A program made the position numbers and the translations under genes. Below the pieces are notes generated by a model. The model saw only the letters and a list, made by a program, of their open reading frames with translations. It did no database searches and was not told the origin of the DNA. Positions 50,805-58,981 of a DNA stretch of 64,000 bases are shown here, one piece after another. The stretch covers positions 7,251,241 to 7,315,240 of the forward strand of contig NZ_JAUSQZ010000001.1 of NCBI RefSeq assembly GCF_030811555.1, written 5' to 3'. Numbering within the stretch: position 1 is the stretch's first letter; each line of letters opens with the position of its first letter. The stretch is from Kineosporia succinea (GTDB lineage Bacteria > Actinomycetota > Actinomycetes > Actinomycetales > Kineosporiaceae).

Positions 50805-51863
50805 CTACGGGGTGATGACGTGGGGGTTGACGACGTCCGGCGACGGCTTGACCCGCGTCGTCGAGGCGTCGGTCGAGGCGTCGGAAGAGGTAGAGGTGGA
50901 CGTGGACGTGGCGCTGCCCGCGGTACCGCTGCTCGGGGAGGCAGTACCCGAGGAGGACGAGCTGGTCTGGTCGGTCGAACCCAGCTCCTGCACCGCCCGG
51001 CCGCTGGAGTCGTCCACCCGCGCCAGCACCACGATCTCGACGCGCCGGTTCACCACGAGCGCCCGCGGGTCACTGGCCGCCAGACGGGGCTGCGTGTCCG
51101 CGAACCCGGCGAAGCCCATCCGCTTGAACGGGATCGCGTCCTCCCGCTTGAGGTAGCGCAGCACGTTCGACGCCCGTGCCCCGGACAGCTCCCAGTTCGA
51201 CGGGTACTGCGCCGTGTTGATCGGGATCGAGTTGGTGTGACCCTCGATGCTCAGCCGGTTCGGCAGCCCTCGCAGCGTCGGGCCGAGCGCCTTGAGGATC
51301 TTCTCGCCGCGCGGCATCAGCTCCGCGCTGCCGCTCGCGAAAAGCACGTTGTCCGTGGCGATCGTGACCACCAGACCACGCTCGTCGATCCGCAGCGAGG
51401 CCCCGTTCCTCATGCCGGCCTTCACCAGCGCGTTGCGCAGCTTCAGCTGCGCCCGCTGCAGGTTCTTGACCTCTTCGAGCACCTGCGAGCGCTCGGTCGC
51501 GTTGACGAGTTCGGCGACCTTCTCGGCGTCCAGCGGCGCCACGCCGGTGGTGACGGCGTTCGGGTTCTCACGCTGCACCCCGGCCGAGCCGGACAGGTTC
51601 AGCGAGTCCGGCGCCACCGAGCCACCCGGGTCGAGCAGCCCGCTGCCCCCCGGCATGATCGTCGTCGGCGACCCGAAACCCGAGGCCAGGCCGGTCTTCA
51701 GGGCCTGGAACTTCACCACGTCGACCTGGCTGATGGCCCACAGCACGATGAACAGCGCGACCAGCAGCGTCATCATGTCCGCGTAGCTGATCATCCAGCG
51801 TTCGTGGTTCTCGTGCTCCTCGGCCTCTTCCTCGTGCCCGCGCCGTGCCCTGCCGCTGCTCAT
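50805..51863 (-). CDS. motB: Flagellar motor protein MotB (orphan)
   Basis: 352 residues. Cytoplasmic basic N-terminus, single transmembrane helix with the proton-binding Asp (WMISYADMMTLLVALFIVLW), a plug/linker and an OmpA-type peptidoglycan-binding domain (LSIEGHTNSIPI, NWELSGARASNVLRYL, NRRVEIVV). These are the hallmarks of the stator subunit MotB. The C-terminal ~65 residues are a Ser/Thr repeat tail. No motA or other flagellar gene is near, which is unusual because motA normally precedes motB. It implies a motile cell or zoospore stage. Confidence 0.87.
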   Translation of the reverse strand: MSSGRARRGHEEEAEEHENHERWMISYADMMTLLVALFIVLWAISQVDVVKFQALKTGLASGFGSPTTIMPGGSGLLDPGGSVAPDSLNLSGSAGVQRENPNAVTTGVAPLDAEKVAELVNATERSQVLEEVKNLQRAQLKLRNALVKAGMRNGASLRIDERGLVVTIATDNVLFASGSAELMPRGEKILKALGPTLRGLPNRLSIEGHTNSIPINTAQYPSNWELSGARASNVLRYLKREDAIPFKRMGFAGFADTQPRLAASDPRALVVNRRVEIVVLARVDDSSGRAVQELGSTDQTSSSSSGTASPSSGTAGSATSTSTSTSSDASTDASTTRVKPSPDVVNPHVITP

Positions 51864-52064
51864 ACCGCGTCCTCACGTCCCGCCGAAACGTCGCCCGCAG
51901 CACATCGACCGCGCCGCCCGCCAGATCCTGTCCAGATGACCGATCGGTCGGGCCCCGCGACTTTCAAGCACTTTCCGGGTGGTGACGAACGTGATGCACA
52001 CCTCGGTCAAGCTCGTACCGGGATGGCGACGCAGGTCCTTTTCGCGGCCGGTGTCCCGTCGCCC

Positions 52065-52934
52065 TCAGGTGGCCACCGACGCCGACCAGCTCGCCAGCAA
52101 CCTCAGCCTCTCCTCGTCCGCCGACTCCGGAGCAGCCGTGCAGACCGTCAGCATCGCCGCCTCCCGCACCGAGAACGGCAGCTCCATCGAGTGGTACGCC
52201 AGCTCCAGCCCACCCACCGTCGGATGCCGGAACAGCTTCACGCCCCGGTTGTGCATCACGATGTGGTGCGCGTCCCACAGCTCCCGGAACTCCGCGCTCG
52301 AACGGCTGAGAACCTCGACCACCTCACCGATCCGGGGGTCGCAGTGCGCCCGCCCGGCCTCGGCCCGCAGCAGGCCCACGAGCACCTCCGCCGTCACGTC
52401 CCAGTTGCCGTAGAAGTCCCGCGACCCCGGATCGAGGAAGTGGTACAGCGCCAGGTTCGCCCGTCCGTGCTCGTGCGTGGCCGGGCTCGCGAACATCGGT
52501 GAGTACAGCGCCCGGCCCAGCGGGTTGATCGCCAGCACGTCGAGCCGCTTGTCGCTCACCATCGCGCTGGAGAGCGTCATGCTGTCGAGCAGCCACTGCA
52601 CCGTCGGCGGCAGCTCGGTCTCGGTGAACACGCACTCCCGGGACGGTGCCTCGTCGCGTGCCGTGCGGGCCAGGTCGAACAGGTAGATGCGTTCCCCGTC
52701 GTCGAGCCGCAGCGCCCGGGCCACCGCGTCGAGCACGTCGTAGGAGACCTCGGCGATGTGCCCCTTCTCCAGCCGCACGTACCACTCGGTGCTCACCCCG
52801 GCCAGCACCGCGACCTCCTCACGACGCAGCCCGGGCACCCGGCGGCGGGCGGTGCCGGGCAGCCCGGCCTGGGCCGGCGTGATCCGGGCCCGGCGGCTGA
52901 TCAGGAAGTCACGGACGGCGGTGCGGTTGTTCAC
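52065..52934 (-). CDS. XRE-family regulator with MmyB-like ligand domain
   Basis: 289 residues from the GTG at 52934. N-terminal helix-turn-helix (VPGLRREEVAVLAGVSTEWY) preceded by LISRRARITPAQAGLP, then an MmyB-type sensor domain (LDVLAINPLGRALYSPMFAS, NLALYHFLDPGSRDFYGNWD, ELWDAHHIVMHNRGVKLFRH). Divergent from the zinc dehydrogenase at 53037, the standard regulator-oxidoreductase pair for this family. Closely similar to the second copy at 55850-56809. About 200 bp (51864-52064) between motB and this gene hold nothing I recognise. Confidence 0.9.
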   Translation of the reverse strand: MNNRTAVRDFLISRRARITPAQAGLPGTARRRVPGLRREEVAVLAGVSTEWYVRLEKGHIAEVSYDVLDAVARALRLDDGERIYLFDLARTARDEAPSRECVFTETELPPTVQWLLDSMTLSSAMVSDKRLDVLAINPLGRALYSPMFASPATHEHGRANLALYHFLDPGSRDFYGNWDVTAEVLVGLLRAEAGRAHCDPRIGEVVEVLSRSSAEFRELWDAHHIVMHNRGVKLFRHPTVGGLELAYHSMELPFSVREAAMLTVCTAAPESADEERLRLLASWSASVAT

Positions 52935-52960
52935 ACCCCCACCGTACGATCCGAAGCTCA

Positions 52961-52983
52961 GGACAAGGGGGTGGCGTCTGTCC
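52961..52983. promoter_or_regulatory. Inverted repeat in the XRE/dehydrogenase divergent promoter
   Basis: GGACA (52961-52965) and TGTCC (52979-52983) flank AGGGGGTGGCGTC, between the two divergent starts. Candidate XRE operator; short arms, so weak. Confidence 0.35.
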
Positions 52984-53036
52984 CCCCGATGAGCTCGCTC
53001 TGCCGCCCCCGGCCGGCGGCGTCTTGTCTGGACGCC

Positions 53037-54068
53037 ATGAGAGCAACTCTTCTGCACGGCCCCCACGACATCCGCGTCGAGAGCGTCCCCGACCCCCGCG
53101 TCCTGCGTTCCACCGACGCCGTCGTGCGCGTCACCGCCGCCTGCGTCTGTGGTTCCGACCTGTGGCCCTACGCCAGTCACACGGGCGCCCCGGCCCGGAT
53201 GGGCCACGAGTTCGTCGGCGTGGTCGAGGACACCGGCCCCGACGTCACCACTGTCGCCAGGGGCGACCTCGTCGTCGCACCCTGGGTGTTCAGCGACGGC
53301 ACCTGCGAGTTCTGCCGGGAGGGCCTGACCACCTCGTGCCCGCACGGCGGCATGTGGGGCTACGGTGACGCGGACGGCGCGCAGGCCGAGGCGGTCCGGG
53401 TCCCGTTCGCCGACGGCACCCTGTTCAGGATCCCGGGTCCGGCCGACAGCGAGCTCGTCCCGTCACTGCTCACGCTCTCCGACGTGTACGGCACCGGGCA
53501 CCACGCGGCCGTGCGGGGCGGCGTCACCCAGGGGTCGAGCGTCACGGTCATCGGTGACGGCGCGGTCGGGCTCCTCGGGGTGCTCGCGGCGAGGCAGCTC
53601 GGCGCCGGGCAGATCATCCTGATGGGCCGGCACCGGGCCCGCACCGATCTGGGCCGCGAGTTCGGGGCGAGCGAGGTGGTGGCCGCCCGGGGCGAGGAGG
53701 GCGTCGAGGCGGTGCGCGCGCTGACGAACGGGCAGGGCACGTCCGTCGTGATCGAGGCCGTGGGCACCCGTCCCGCCTACGACCAGGCCGTGGGCGCGGT
53801 GCGCAGCGGCGGCACGATCAGCCGGGTCGGGGTGCCGCAGTACGAGGAGGCCCCGATCGGGACGGGCAGCCTGTTCTTCCGGAACGTGCGGCTCACCGGA
53901 GGGGCTGCGCCGACCCGCTCGTACATGGAGCGGCTGCTCCCGGCGGTGCTCGACGGGACCGTCGAGCCGGGCCGGGTCTTCGACGTCACCACCGACCTCG
54001 ACGGCATCGCCGACGGTTACCGGCAGATGGCCGACCGCAAGAGCCTCAAGGTGCTGGTGCGTCCGTAG
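53037..54068 (+). CDS. Zinc-dependent alcohol dehydrogenase (second copy)
   Basis: 343 residues from the ATG at 53037. Same architecture as the gene at 31283: AACVCGSDLWPYASH, MGHEFVGVVED, structural-zinc region GTCEFCREGLTTSCPHGG, VTVIGDGAVGLLGVLAARQL and the C-terminal YRQMADRKSLKVLVRP. The two share long identical stretches, so they are recent paralogues or products of transfer. Divergent from the XRE/MmyB regulator and closed by a strong terminator. Confidence 0.9.
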   Translation: MRATLLHGPHDIRVESVPDPRVLRSTDAVVRVTAACVCGSDLWPYASHTGAPARMGHEFVGVVEDTGPDVTTVARGDLVVAPWVFSDGTCEFCREGLTTSCPHGGMWGYGDADGAQAEAVRVPFADGTLFRIPGPADSELVPSLLTLSDVYGTGHHAAVRGGVTQGSSVTVIGDGAVGLLGVLAARQLGAGQIILMGRHRARTDLGREFGASEVVAARGEEGVEAVRALTNGQGTSVVIEAVGTRPAYDQAVGAVRSGGTISRVGVPQYEEAPIGTGSLFFRNVRLTGGAAPTRSYMERLLPAVLDGTVEPGRVFDVTTDLDGIADGYRQMADRKSLKVLVRP

Positions 54069-54077
54069 TCTCGAAAT

Positions 54078-54120
54078 GGGGGACGCGCCTGCGCACCTGA
54101 GGTGCGCGGGCGCGTCCCCC
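54078..54120 (+). terminator. Strong terminator after the second zinc dehydrogenase
   Basis: Arms 54078-54097 and 54101-54120 are complementary apart from one mismatch, 20-bp stem with a TGA loop, starting 9 bp after the stop. The following 54121-54268 contains no recognisable gene. Confidence 0.8.
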
Positions 54121-54268
54121 GTTTCCGGAGACTCAAGTCGTGCGGCACCGACCGGGGGCCCGGGTGAGCACCCGGATCGTCGGCAGCTCGGTGTCCACCG
54201 GCGAGGATCCGTTCGCGGGCCGGACGTCGGGGGTGGGAGCCCGCGTGCGCGGGATTCCCGGACGGCTT

Positions 54269-54829
54269 CTAGGCCAGGGCCGGGCCCAGGGCCTCGGTGA
54301 ACCGGCCGTAGGTCTGGTCGATCTCACCCTCGACGCTCCGGACGGTGCGGGTGCCGGGGCGCTGCGCGATCACGTCGAGCAGACGCTGGTACATCAGCCG
54401 CAGCTCCTCCTCGCCACCGGTGCGGGCCTGCAGCGCGGCGGCGTCCCGGTGCTCGGCCGTGACCGGTTGCCGGGAGCGCCGCCCGAACCGCGCCACCGCC
54501 TCCTCGACGTCGGAAACCAGCGCGACCTCGACGAACCCGGTCCCGGCCTCCCCGGCCGCCTCGGCCAGCCGGAGCGCGAAGTCGATGCGGCCGAGATACT
54601 GCGGCACCACCACGTCGTGCCCGGCGCGCAGGTGCCCGCGGATCATGGCGAGCGCGAGTTCCCGGGCCGCGAGCCCGGACTCGGTGGGCCGCTCGAGCCA
54701 CCCGCCGAGCAGCCCGCGCACGGTGTCGATGTCCAGGGCGAGCGTCATCGGGTGCTCGTCGGCGTAACGCCGGGCCAGGGTCGACTTTCCGCTGCCGGGC
54801 GCGCCGTTCAGCAGGATCAGGCGAGGCAC
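54269..54829 (-). CDS. P-loop kinase-like ATPase (AAA_33 type)
   Basis: 186 residues. Walker A in LILLNGAPGSGKSTLARRYA (about residues 4-23), Asp-containing LALDIDTVRGLLGG, and the lid region RFGRRSRQPVTAEHRDA. Family members phosphorylate small molecules or nucleotides (shikimate-kinase-like, chloramphenicol or zeta-toxin-like kinases). No antitoxin gene is adjacent, so a toxin role is not supported. Substrate unknown. Confidence 0.8.
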   Translation of the reverse strand: MPRLILLNGAPGSGKSTLARRYADEHPMTLALDIDTVRGLLGGWLERPTESGLAARELALAMIRGHLRAGHDVVVPQYLGRIDFALRLAEAAGEAGTGFVEVALVSDVEEAVARFGRRSRQPVTAEHRDAAALQARTGGEEELRLMYQRLLDVIAQRPGTRTVRSVEGEIDQTYGRFTEALGPALA

Positions 54830-54844
54830 GCGACCAGGCTAGCC

Positions 54845-54970
54845 TCACCGGCGCGGTTCCCGGCGGAACATCCGGGCGGCCAGGGCCACGGACACGGCGC
54901 CCCAGGCGAGTGTGGGGAGCAGCAGGATCAGGGAGCCGGTGACCGGGGTCCGGCACGAGGCGGCCCGGTA
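54845..54970 (-). pseudogene. C-terminal remnant of a membrane permease (ABC-2-like)
   Basis: An open stretch ending in TGA at 54845 reads TPVTGSLILLLPTLAWGAVS, then VALAARMFRREPRR: a final transmembrane helix with a basic tail, as at the C-terminus of ABC-2-type permeases. No start codon or upstream homology remains; the esterase gene begins within 75 bp. Likely the surviving end of a deleted transporter gene. Confidence 0.35.
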
Positions 54971-55041
54971 CGCGCGGGAGCACGACCGGCTCTGACGCCC
55001 GGGTCTCGATCCCCGGCCGGATCTGGGGCAGGCTGGTGATC

Positions 55042-55947
55042 ATGTCCACCCCGTCCGCTCTGCCCCGTCCGGCCCGTCACGGCGACCTGCGGCGCTGGCG
55101 GGCGGTGGAGTACGCGTCCGTGCCCGGTTACCGGCCCCTGCTGCTCGACCTGCTGCGTCCCGACACCGCGGGTGCGGTGCCGCTGGTGGTCTTCCTGCAC
55201 GGGGGTGGCTGGCACGGGGGCAGCCGGTCGGTGTTCGTGCCCACGCTGCACGACTGGGACCCGGACCCGTTCGAGCGGATCGCGGCGGCCGGGTTCGCGG
55301 TGGCCTCGGTCGACTACCGGCTCAGCGGGGAGGCCCCCTTCCCGGCGCAGCTCGAGGACGTGAGCGCCGCCCTCACCTGGCTGCGGGAGCACGCGGGAGA
55401 GCTGGGGCTGGATCCGGGCCGGGTCGCGGTGTGGGGCGAGTCGGCCGGTGGGCACCTGGCCGCGCTGCTCGGCCTGACCGCCGAGGGGGTGGGGGCGGTG
55501 GTCGACTGGTACGGCCCCTCCGATCTGCGGGCCTTTGCGGACGACTCGCTCGCCTCGGGCATCTCCCTCGCCGACGCGTCGGCTCCCGACGCGCGCGAGG
55601 CCCAGCTGCTCGGCGCCACCGCCCGGGAGGCGCCCGGCCGGGCGGCCCTGGCGTCACCGGTCGACCGGGTGCACGCGCAGGCGCCGCCGTTCCTGCTGAT
55701 CCACGGCACCCGAGACCGGTACGTCCCGCACCGGCAGTCCGAGCGGCTGGAAGCCGCGCTGAGAGAGCAGGGTGCCCACGTCGTCCTGAAGCTGGTGGAG
55801 GGGGCCGACCACATGTGGCTCGGGTCGCCGGAGACGGCCCACGAGGTGTTCAGGCTGAGTCTGGACTTCCTGCGGGAGCGGATCGGGCTGGTTCGTCCGG
55901 GTTCTCGTCAGAGCTCTCGACAGAGCTCTCGTCAGGGCGGGGACTGA
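55042..55947 (+). CDS. Alpha/beta hydrolase (esterase, prolyl-oligopeptidase-like)
   Basis: 301 residues from the ATG at 55042. Oxyanion motif FLHGGGWHGGSR, nucleophile elbow VAVWGESAGGHLAALL, Asp in LIHGTRDRYVPHRQ and His in VEGADHMWLGS complete the triad. No signal peptide. The C-terminus is a low-complexity SRQSSRQSSRQGGD repeat whose coding DNA overlaps the convergent XRE gene by 98 bp. Confidence 0.87.
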   Translation: MSTPSALPRPARHGDLRRWRAVEYASVPGYRPLLLDLLRPDTAGAVPLVVFLHGGGWHGGSRSVFVPTLHDWDPDPFERIAAAGFAVASVDYRLSGEAPFPAQLEDVSAALTWLREHAGELGLDPGRVAVWGESAGGHLAALLGLTAEGVGAVVDWYGPSDLRAFADDSLASGISLADASAPDAREAQLLGATAREAPGRAALASPVDRVHAQAPPFLLIHGTRDRYVPHRQSERLEAALREQGAHVVLKLVEGADHMWLGSPETAHEVFRLSLDFLRERIGLVRPGSRQSSRQSSRQGGD

Positions 55948-56809
55948 CCTGGGTCGCGGCCCAGCTGGCCAGCAGCTGCAGCTGTTCCGCGTCCCGGGAG
56001 CCGGGCTCGGCGGTGTAGACGGTCATGGTGAGGCCGTCGTCGGCGGGCAGCTCCATCGCCTCGAACGCCACCGACAGCTCCCCCACCACCGGGTGCCGGA
56101 ACCGTTTGAGCCCGGCCCGGTGGTGACGCACGTCGTGGGCGGCCCAGCGCCGGGCGAAGTTCTCGCTGCGGGTGCACAGCTCACCCACCAGGTCGGTGAG
56201 CCGGCGGTCGTGCGGACGGCGCCCGGCCTCGGCCCGCAGCAGCTGCACCGAGGTGTTCTCGGAGGTCTCGCGGTCGGGGAAGAAGTCCGGGCCGGCCGGG
56301 TCGAGGAAGTGGAACCGCGCGATGTTCGGCGGGGAGCCCGGCGAGGGACGCGTCGGGCTGTCGAAGACCGGTGAGTAGAGCGCCCGGGCCAGTGCATTCG
56401 TGCCCAGGACGTCGAGCCGGCCGTTGCGCACGAAGGCGGCCGCGGAGTTCATCGAGTCGAGCACCAGCTGCAGCGAGGGACGGATCGTGGTCGGCGGCAG
56501 CCGCCGCGGACGGGGGCCGTGCGTGTTCGCGGCCCGGGCCAGGTCGTACAGGTAGACGCGCTCGGCCTCGCCCAGCTGCAAGGCCGAGGCCACCGCGTCG
56601 AGCACCCCGTCGGAGACGCCGCCCAGATTGCCCTTCTCGAGCCGGGCGTAGTAGTCGGCGGAGACCCCGGCGAGCATCGCGACCTCCTCGCGGCGCAGCC
56701 CCGGCACCCGCCGCTGCCCGCCGTAACGCTTCAGGCCGGCCTGCTCGGGCGTCACCCGGGCGCGCCGTGTGGCCAGGAAGTGCCGGGCCTCCTCGTTCCT
56801 GCCGCTCAT
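55850..56809 (-). CDS. XRE-family regulator with MmyB-like ligand domain (second copy)
   Basis: 319 residues from the ATG at 56809. Helix-turn-helix VPGLRREEVAMLAGVSADYY after FLATRRARVTPEQAGL, followed by the MmyB-type domain (LDVLGTNALARALYSPVFDS, IARFHFLDPAGPDFFPDRET, AAHDVRHHRAGLKRFRHPVV). A Ser/Glu/Asp-rich extension of ~30 residues ends the protein and is encoded in the overlap with the esterase. Same family as 52065-52934. No oxidoreductase is divergent from it; the nearest divergent gene is the GH16-like one, 400 bp away. Confidence 0.88.
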   Translation of the reverse strand: MSGRNEEARHFLATRRARVTPEQAGLKRYGGQRRVPGLRREEVAMLAGVSADYYARLEKGNLGGVSDGVLDAVASALQLGEAERVYLYDLARAANTHGPRPRRLPPTTIRPSLQLVLDSMNSAAAFVRNGRLDVLGTNALARALYSPVFDSPTRPSPGSPPNIARFHFLDPAGPDFFPDRETSENTSVQLLRAEAGRRPHDRRLTDLVGELCTRSENFARRWAAHDVRHHRAGLKRFRHPVVGELSVAFEAMELPADDGLTMTVYTAEPGSRDAEQLQLLASWAATQVSPRPDESSVESSDENPDEPARSAPAGSPDSA

Positions 56810-57211
56810 GCCGTTCACCGTAGGGCCACCCGCCCGGGCGTGACAGGTCCTGGCAGACCCCCGGAAGCAGCCACGCCGGACCCCGTCACCCGGGTGAACC
56901 TGCCCGCGGGCGCCCCGGCCCGGCTCATGGTGTTCACCGGACTCGCCGGACCGGCCGTGGTGATCGCGCTCTCTCATCGACGCCGCGCCCGCGCCGCCGG
57001 CCGGCACCGCGAGCGGAGACCCCAACACCGGGTGGCCCATCTTTCCGGGTCCTTCCCAACGCTTTTCCGGGCCCGTGGTTCCACCCGCCGGCATCACGTC
57101 ACCGGGATCTATCCGCCCCTTATCGGCAGCTTAGGCCTGCTCGACCGGCGGGTTCCCTACGGTGAGATCTCCGGAACCGTTCGCCAGGAATCCGTTCGAG
57201 GGAGAGACATC
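56810..57211. other. Intergenic region without a recognisable gene
   Basis: About 400 bp. GGTC-CTGGCA-GACC at 56846-56859 is a small inverted repeat near the XRE start and may be its operator. A plus-strand frame includes one hydrophobic stretch (LMVFTGLAGPAVVIALSH) but has no start site or homology I recognise; it may be a remnant. Confidence 0.4.
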
Positions 57212-57991
57212 GTGAGAGCCCAGGGTCGGCGGATCACCGCCGGTGTCGCGACCGCCCTGGTCGTGGTCGGCACCGTCACCGCGGTTCAGGCGCAGGCCTC
57301 CGAGCCGGCGCACCGGGCACGCCAGCGGCCCAGCGCCACGTCCACCACCACCCCGGCGACCAGCCCGGCCACCTCGCCGTCAGCCACCGGGGTCCTGTTC
57401 CGCGACGACTTCACGTCTTTCGACACGACGAACTGGAGCTGCGAGTACGACTGCCCGGTCATCGAGGGCGAGAAGGCGCGCTACCGGCTGAGGTCCGGCG
57501 TCGCCCCCGACAACTACGGCTCCTGGTCGAAGTCGCGCTACAAGGGGCAGCGCTTCACCGAGGGCACGTTCACGGTATCGTTCTCGCTGACCGAGCGCCC
57601 GAAGCAGAACGTCTGGTGGGGCGTCGCCCTCTGGGACCAGACCAGGGGCGAGGACCAGTTCAACGAGATCAACTTCGGCTACACCACGAACCAGAGCTAC
57701 ACGAACACCCAGCTGCTGTTCGAGAGCGCGAAGCGGGGCCAGGCCAGGTCGGTCAAGGTCGACACCGGGGTGGACCTCTACGACGGCCAGTACCACGAGG
57801 CCACCCTGCAGTACGACAGGTCCGCGGTGAAGTTCTTCCTCGACGGCACGCTGCTGTCGACGATCAGCGACCCGCAGTACATCCCGACCGACCCGATGGA
57901 CCTCGTCCTCGGGCCGCGCCTGGTCACCGGCAGCCAGCCGCTGACGTCGGGCTTCACCCAGTCGATCGACCGGGTCGAGATCTCCCGGTAG
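57212..57991 (+). CDS. Secreted GH16-like (concanavalin A-like) protein with altered catalytic motif
   Basis: 259 residues, GTG start after GAGGGAGAG. Signal peptide (ITAGVATALVVVGTVTAVQA), Ser/Thr/Pro linker, then a jelly-roll domain of the GH16/laminarinase type: FRDDFTSFDTTNWSCEYDCP, GTFTVSFSLTERPKQNVWWG, YDGQYHEATLQYDRSAVKFF and a closing IDRVEIS strand. GH16 enzymes carry ExDxxE; here the corresponding place reads NEINFGY, keeping the first Glu but losing Asp and the second Glu. It is therefore probably a binding protein or an enzyme of unusual mechanism. Confidence 0.75.
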   Translation: MRAQGRRITAGVATALVVVGTVTAVQAQASEPAHRARQRPSATSTTTPATSPATSPSATGVLFRDDFTSFDTTNWSCEYDCPVIEGEKARYRLRSGVAPDNYGSWSKSRYKGQRFTEGTFTVSFSLTERPKQNVWWGVALWDQTRGEDQFNEINFGYTTNQSYTNTQLLFESAKRGQARSVKVDTGVDLYDGQYHEATLQYDRSAVKFFLDGTLLSTISDPQYIPTDPMDLVLGPRLVTGSQPLTSGFTQSIDRVEISR

Positions 57992-57994
57992 CAC

Positions 57995-58026
57995 CCGGGG
58001 GCTCCCGCCCCCGCGGGAGCCCCCGG
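57995..58026. terminator. Bidirectional terminator between the GH16-like and DDAH-type genes
   Basis: CCGGGGGCTCCCG (57995-58007) and CGGGAGCCCCCGG (58014-58026) form a perfect 13-bp stem between two convergent stops. Confidence 0.8.
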
Positions 58027-58029
58027 CCG

Positions 58030-58866
58030 TCAGTGCAGTTCGAGCGTGCAGCACTTCACGCTGCCGCCGCTCTTGATCAGCTCGGACATGTCCAGGCCGA
58101 TCGGGTTGAACCCGCGCGCCCGCAGCTGCTCCATCAGATTCGTGGCCCGGTGCGACACCACGACGTTCAGCCCGTCGGACATCACGTTCAGCCCGAACCC
58201 GCAGGCGTCTTCCTCGCTCGCCCGGATCGCGCCCGGGAAGAGCTGCTCGATGATGGTGACGCCCGCCGCCGTGAAAGCGCCCGGATAGTAGGCCACCGTG
58301 CTCTCGTCGAGCACCCCCAGGGCGGTGTCGAGGTGGTAGAAGCGCGGGTCGGTGAGCTCCAGCGGGATCACCGGCACCCCGAAGTACGCCCGCAGCTCGT
58401 CGTGCGCGGCCAGGGTGGTGCGAGAACCCACGGACGCCAGCAGGTACCGGCCGACGGTGAGCACGTCGCCCTCGCCCTCGTTGATCTCCCGCGCGATCGC
58501 GCTGCGCCCGTAGCCCGACCGCTCGAACCAGCGCAGGAACTCGGCACTCTCCGGCTGCCGCTCGCGGTACGCGAAATTCGCGACGAGCACGCGTCCTTCG
58601 CGCACCACGGCGGCATTGGCGGCGAACACCATGTCGGGCAGGCCGAGCGTTCCCGGCATGACCTCGACCTGATGCCCCAGCTCGCCGTAGACCTCGCGCA
58701 ACCGTGACCATTGTTCGCGGGCCCGGTCGCGGTCGACGGGGTCGCTGGGGTCCATCCAGTGATTGATCGAGTAGGTCACGTCGTAGTGCTCGGGATCGCA
58801 CATCAGCAGACGCCGGGTGGTCGCGTGCCGAACGACCTGCTCGGACGGGGAAAAGGTCGAGGTCAT
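58030..58866 (-). CDS. Dimethylarginine dimethylaminohydrolase/amidinohydrolase-type enzyme
   Basis: 278 residues from the ATG at 58866. Guanidino-group-modifying fold: substrate-binding LGLPDMVFAANAAVV near residue 72, EINEGEGDVL, catalytic His in DPRFYHLDTALGVLD and catalytic Cys in GGSVKCCTLELH at the very C-terminus. DDAH hydrolyses methylated arginines to citrulline; related enzymes act on arginine or ornithine-lactam compounds. It is probably monocistronic; the gap to GAPDH (58867-58981) shows no regulator. Confidence 0.85.
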   Translation of the reverse strand: MTSTFSPSEQVVRHATTRRLLMCDPEHYDVTYSINHWMDPSDPVDRDRAREQWSRLREVYGELGHQVEVMPGTLGLPDMVFAANAAVVREGRVLVANFAYRERQPESAEFLRWFERSGYGRSAIAREINEGEGDVLTVGRYLLASVGSRTTLAAHDELRAYFGVPVIPLELTDPRFYHLDTALGVLDESTVAYYPGAFTAAGVTIIEQLFPGAIRASEEDACGFGLNVMSDGLNVVVSHRATNLMEQLRARGFNPIGLDMSELIKSGGSVKCCTLELH

Positions 58867-58981
58867 GGCAATCTCAGCCCTCCTTGGCGGGGTGGCCATC
58901 CGTGGCCGGTTGCCCGGAAACGCTAAGCACTGCCTGGTGAACCATCAATCCCCCGGCCAGCCCTGGTACTGCAGTCCGGGG

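Noticed and set aside
54269-54829. Zeta-type toxin of a toxin-antitoxin pair
   Set aside because: Only the general P-loop kinase features are visible and no small antitoxin gene is adjacent.
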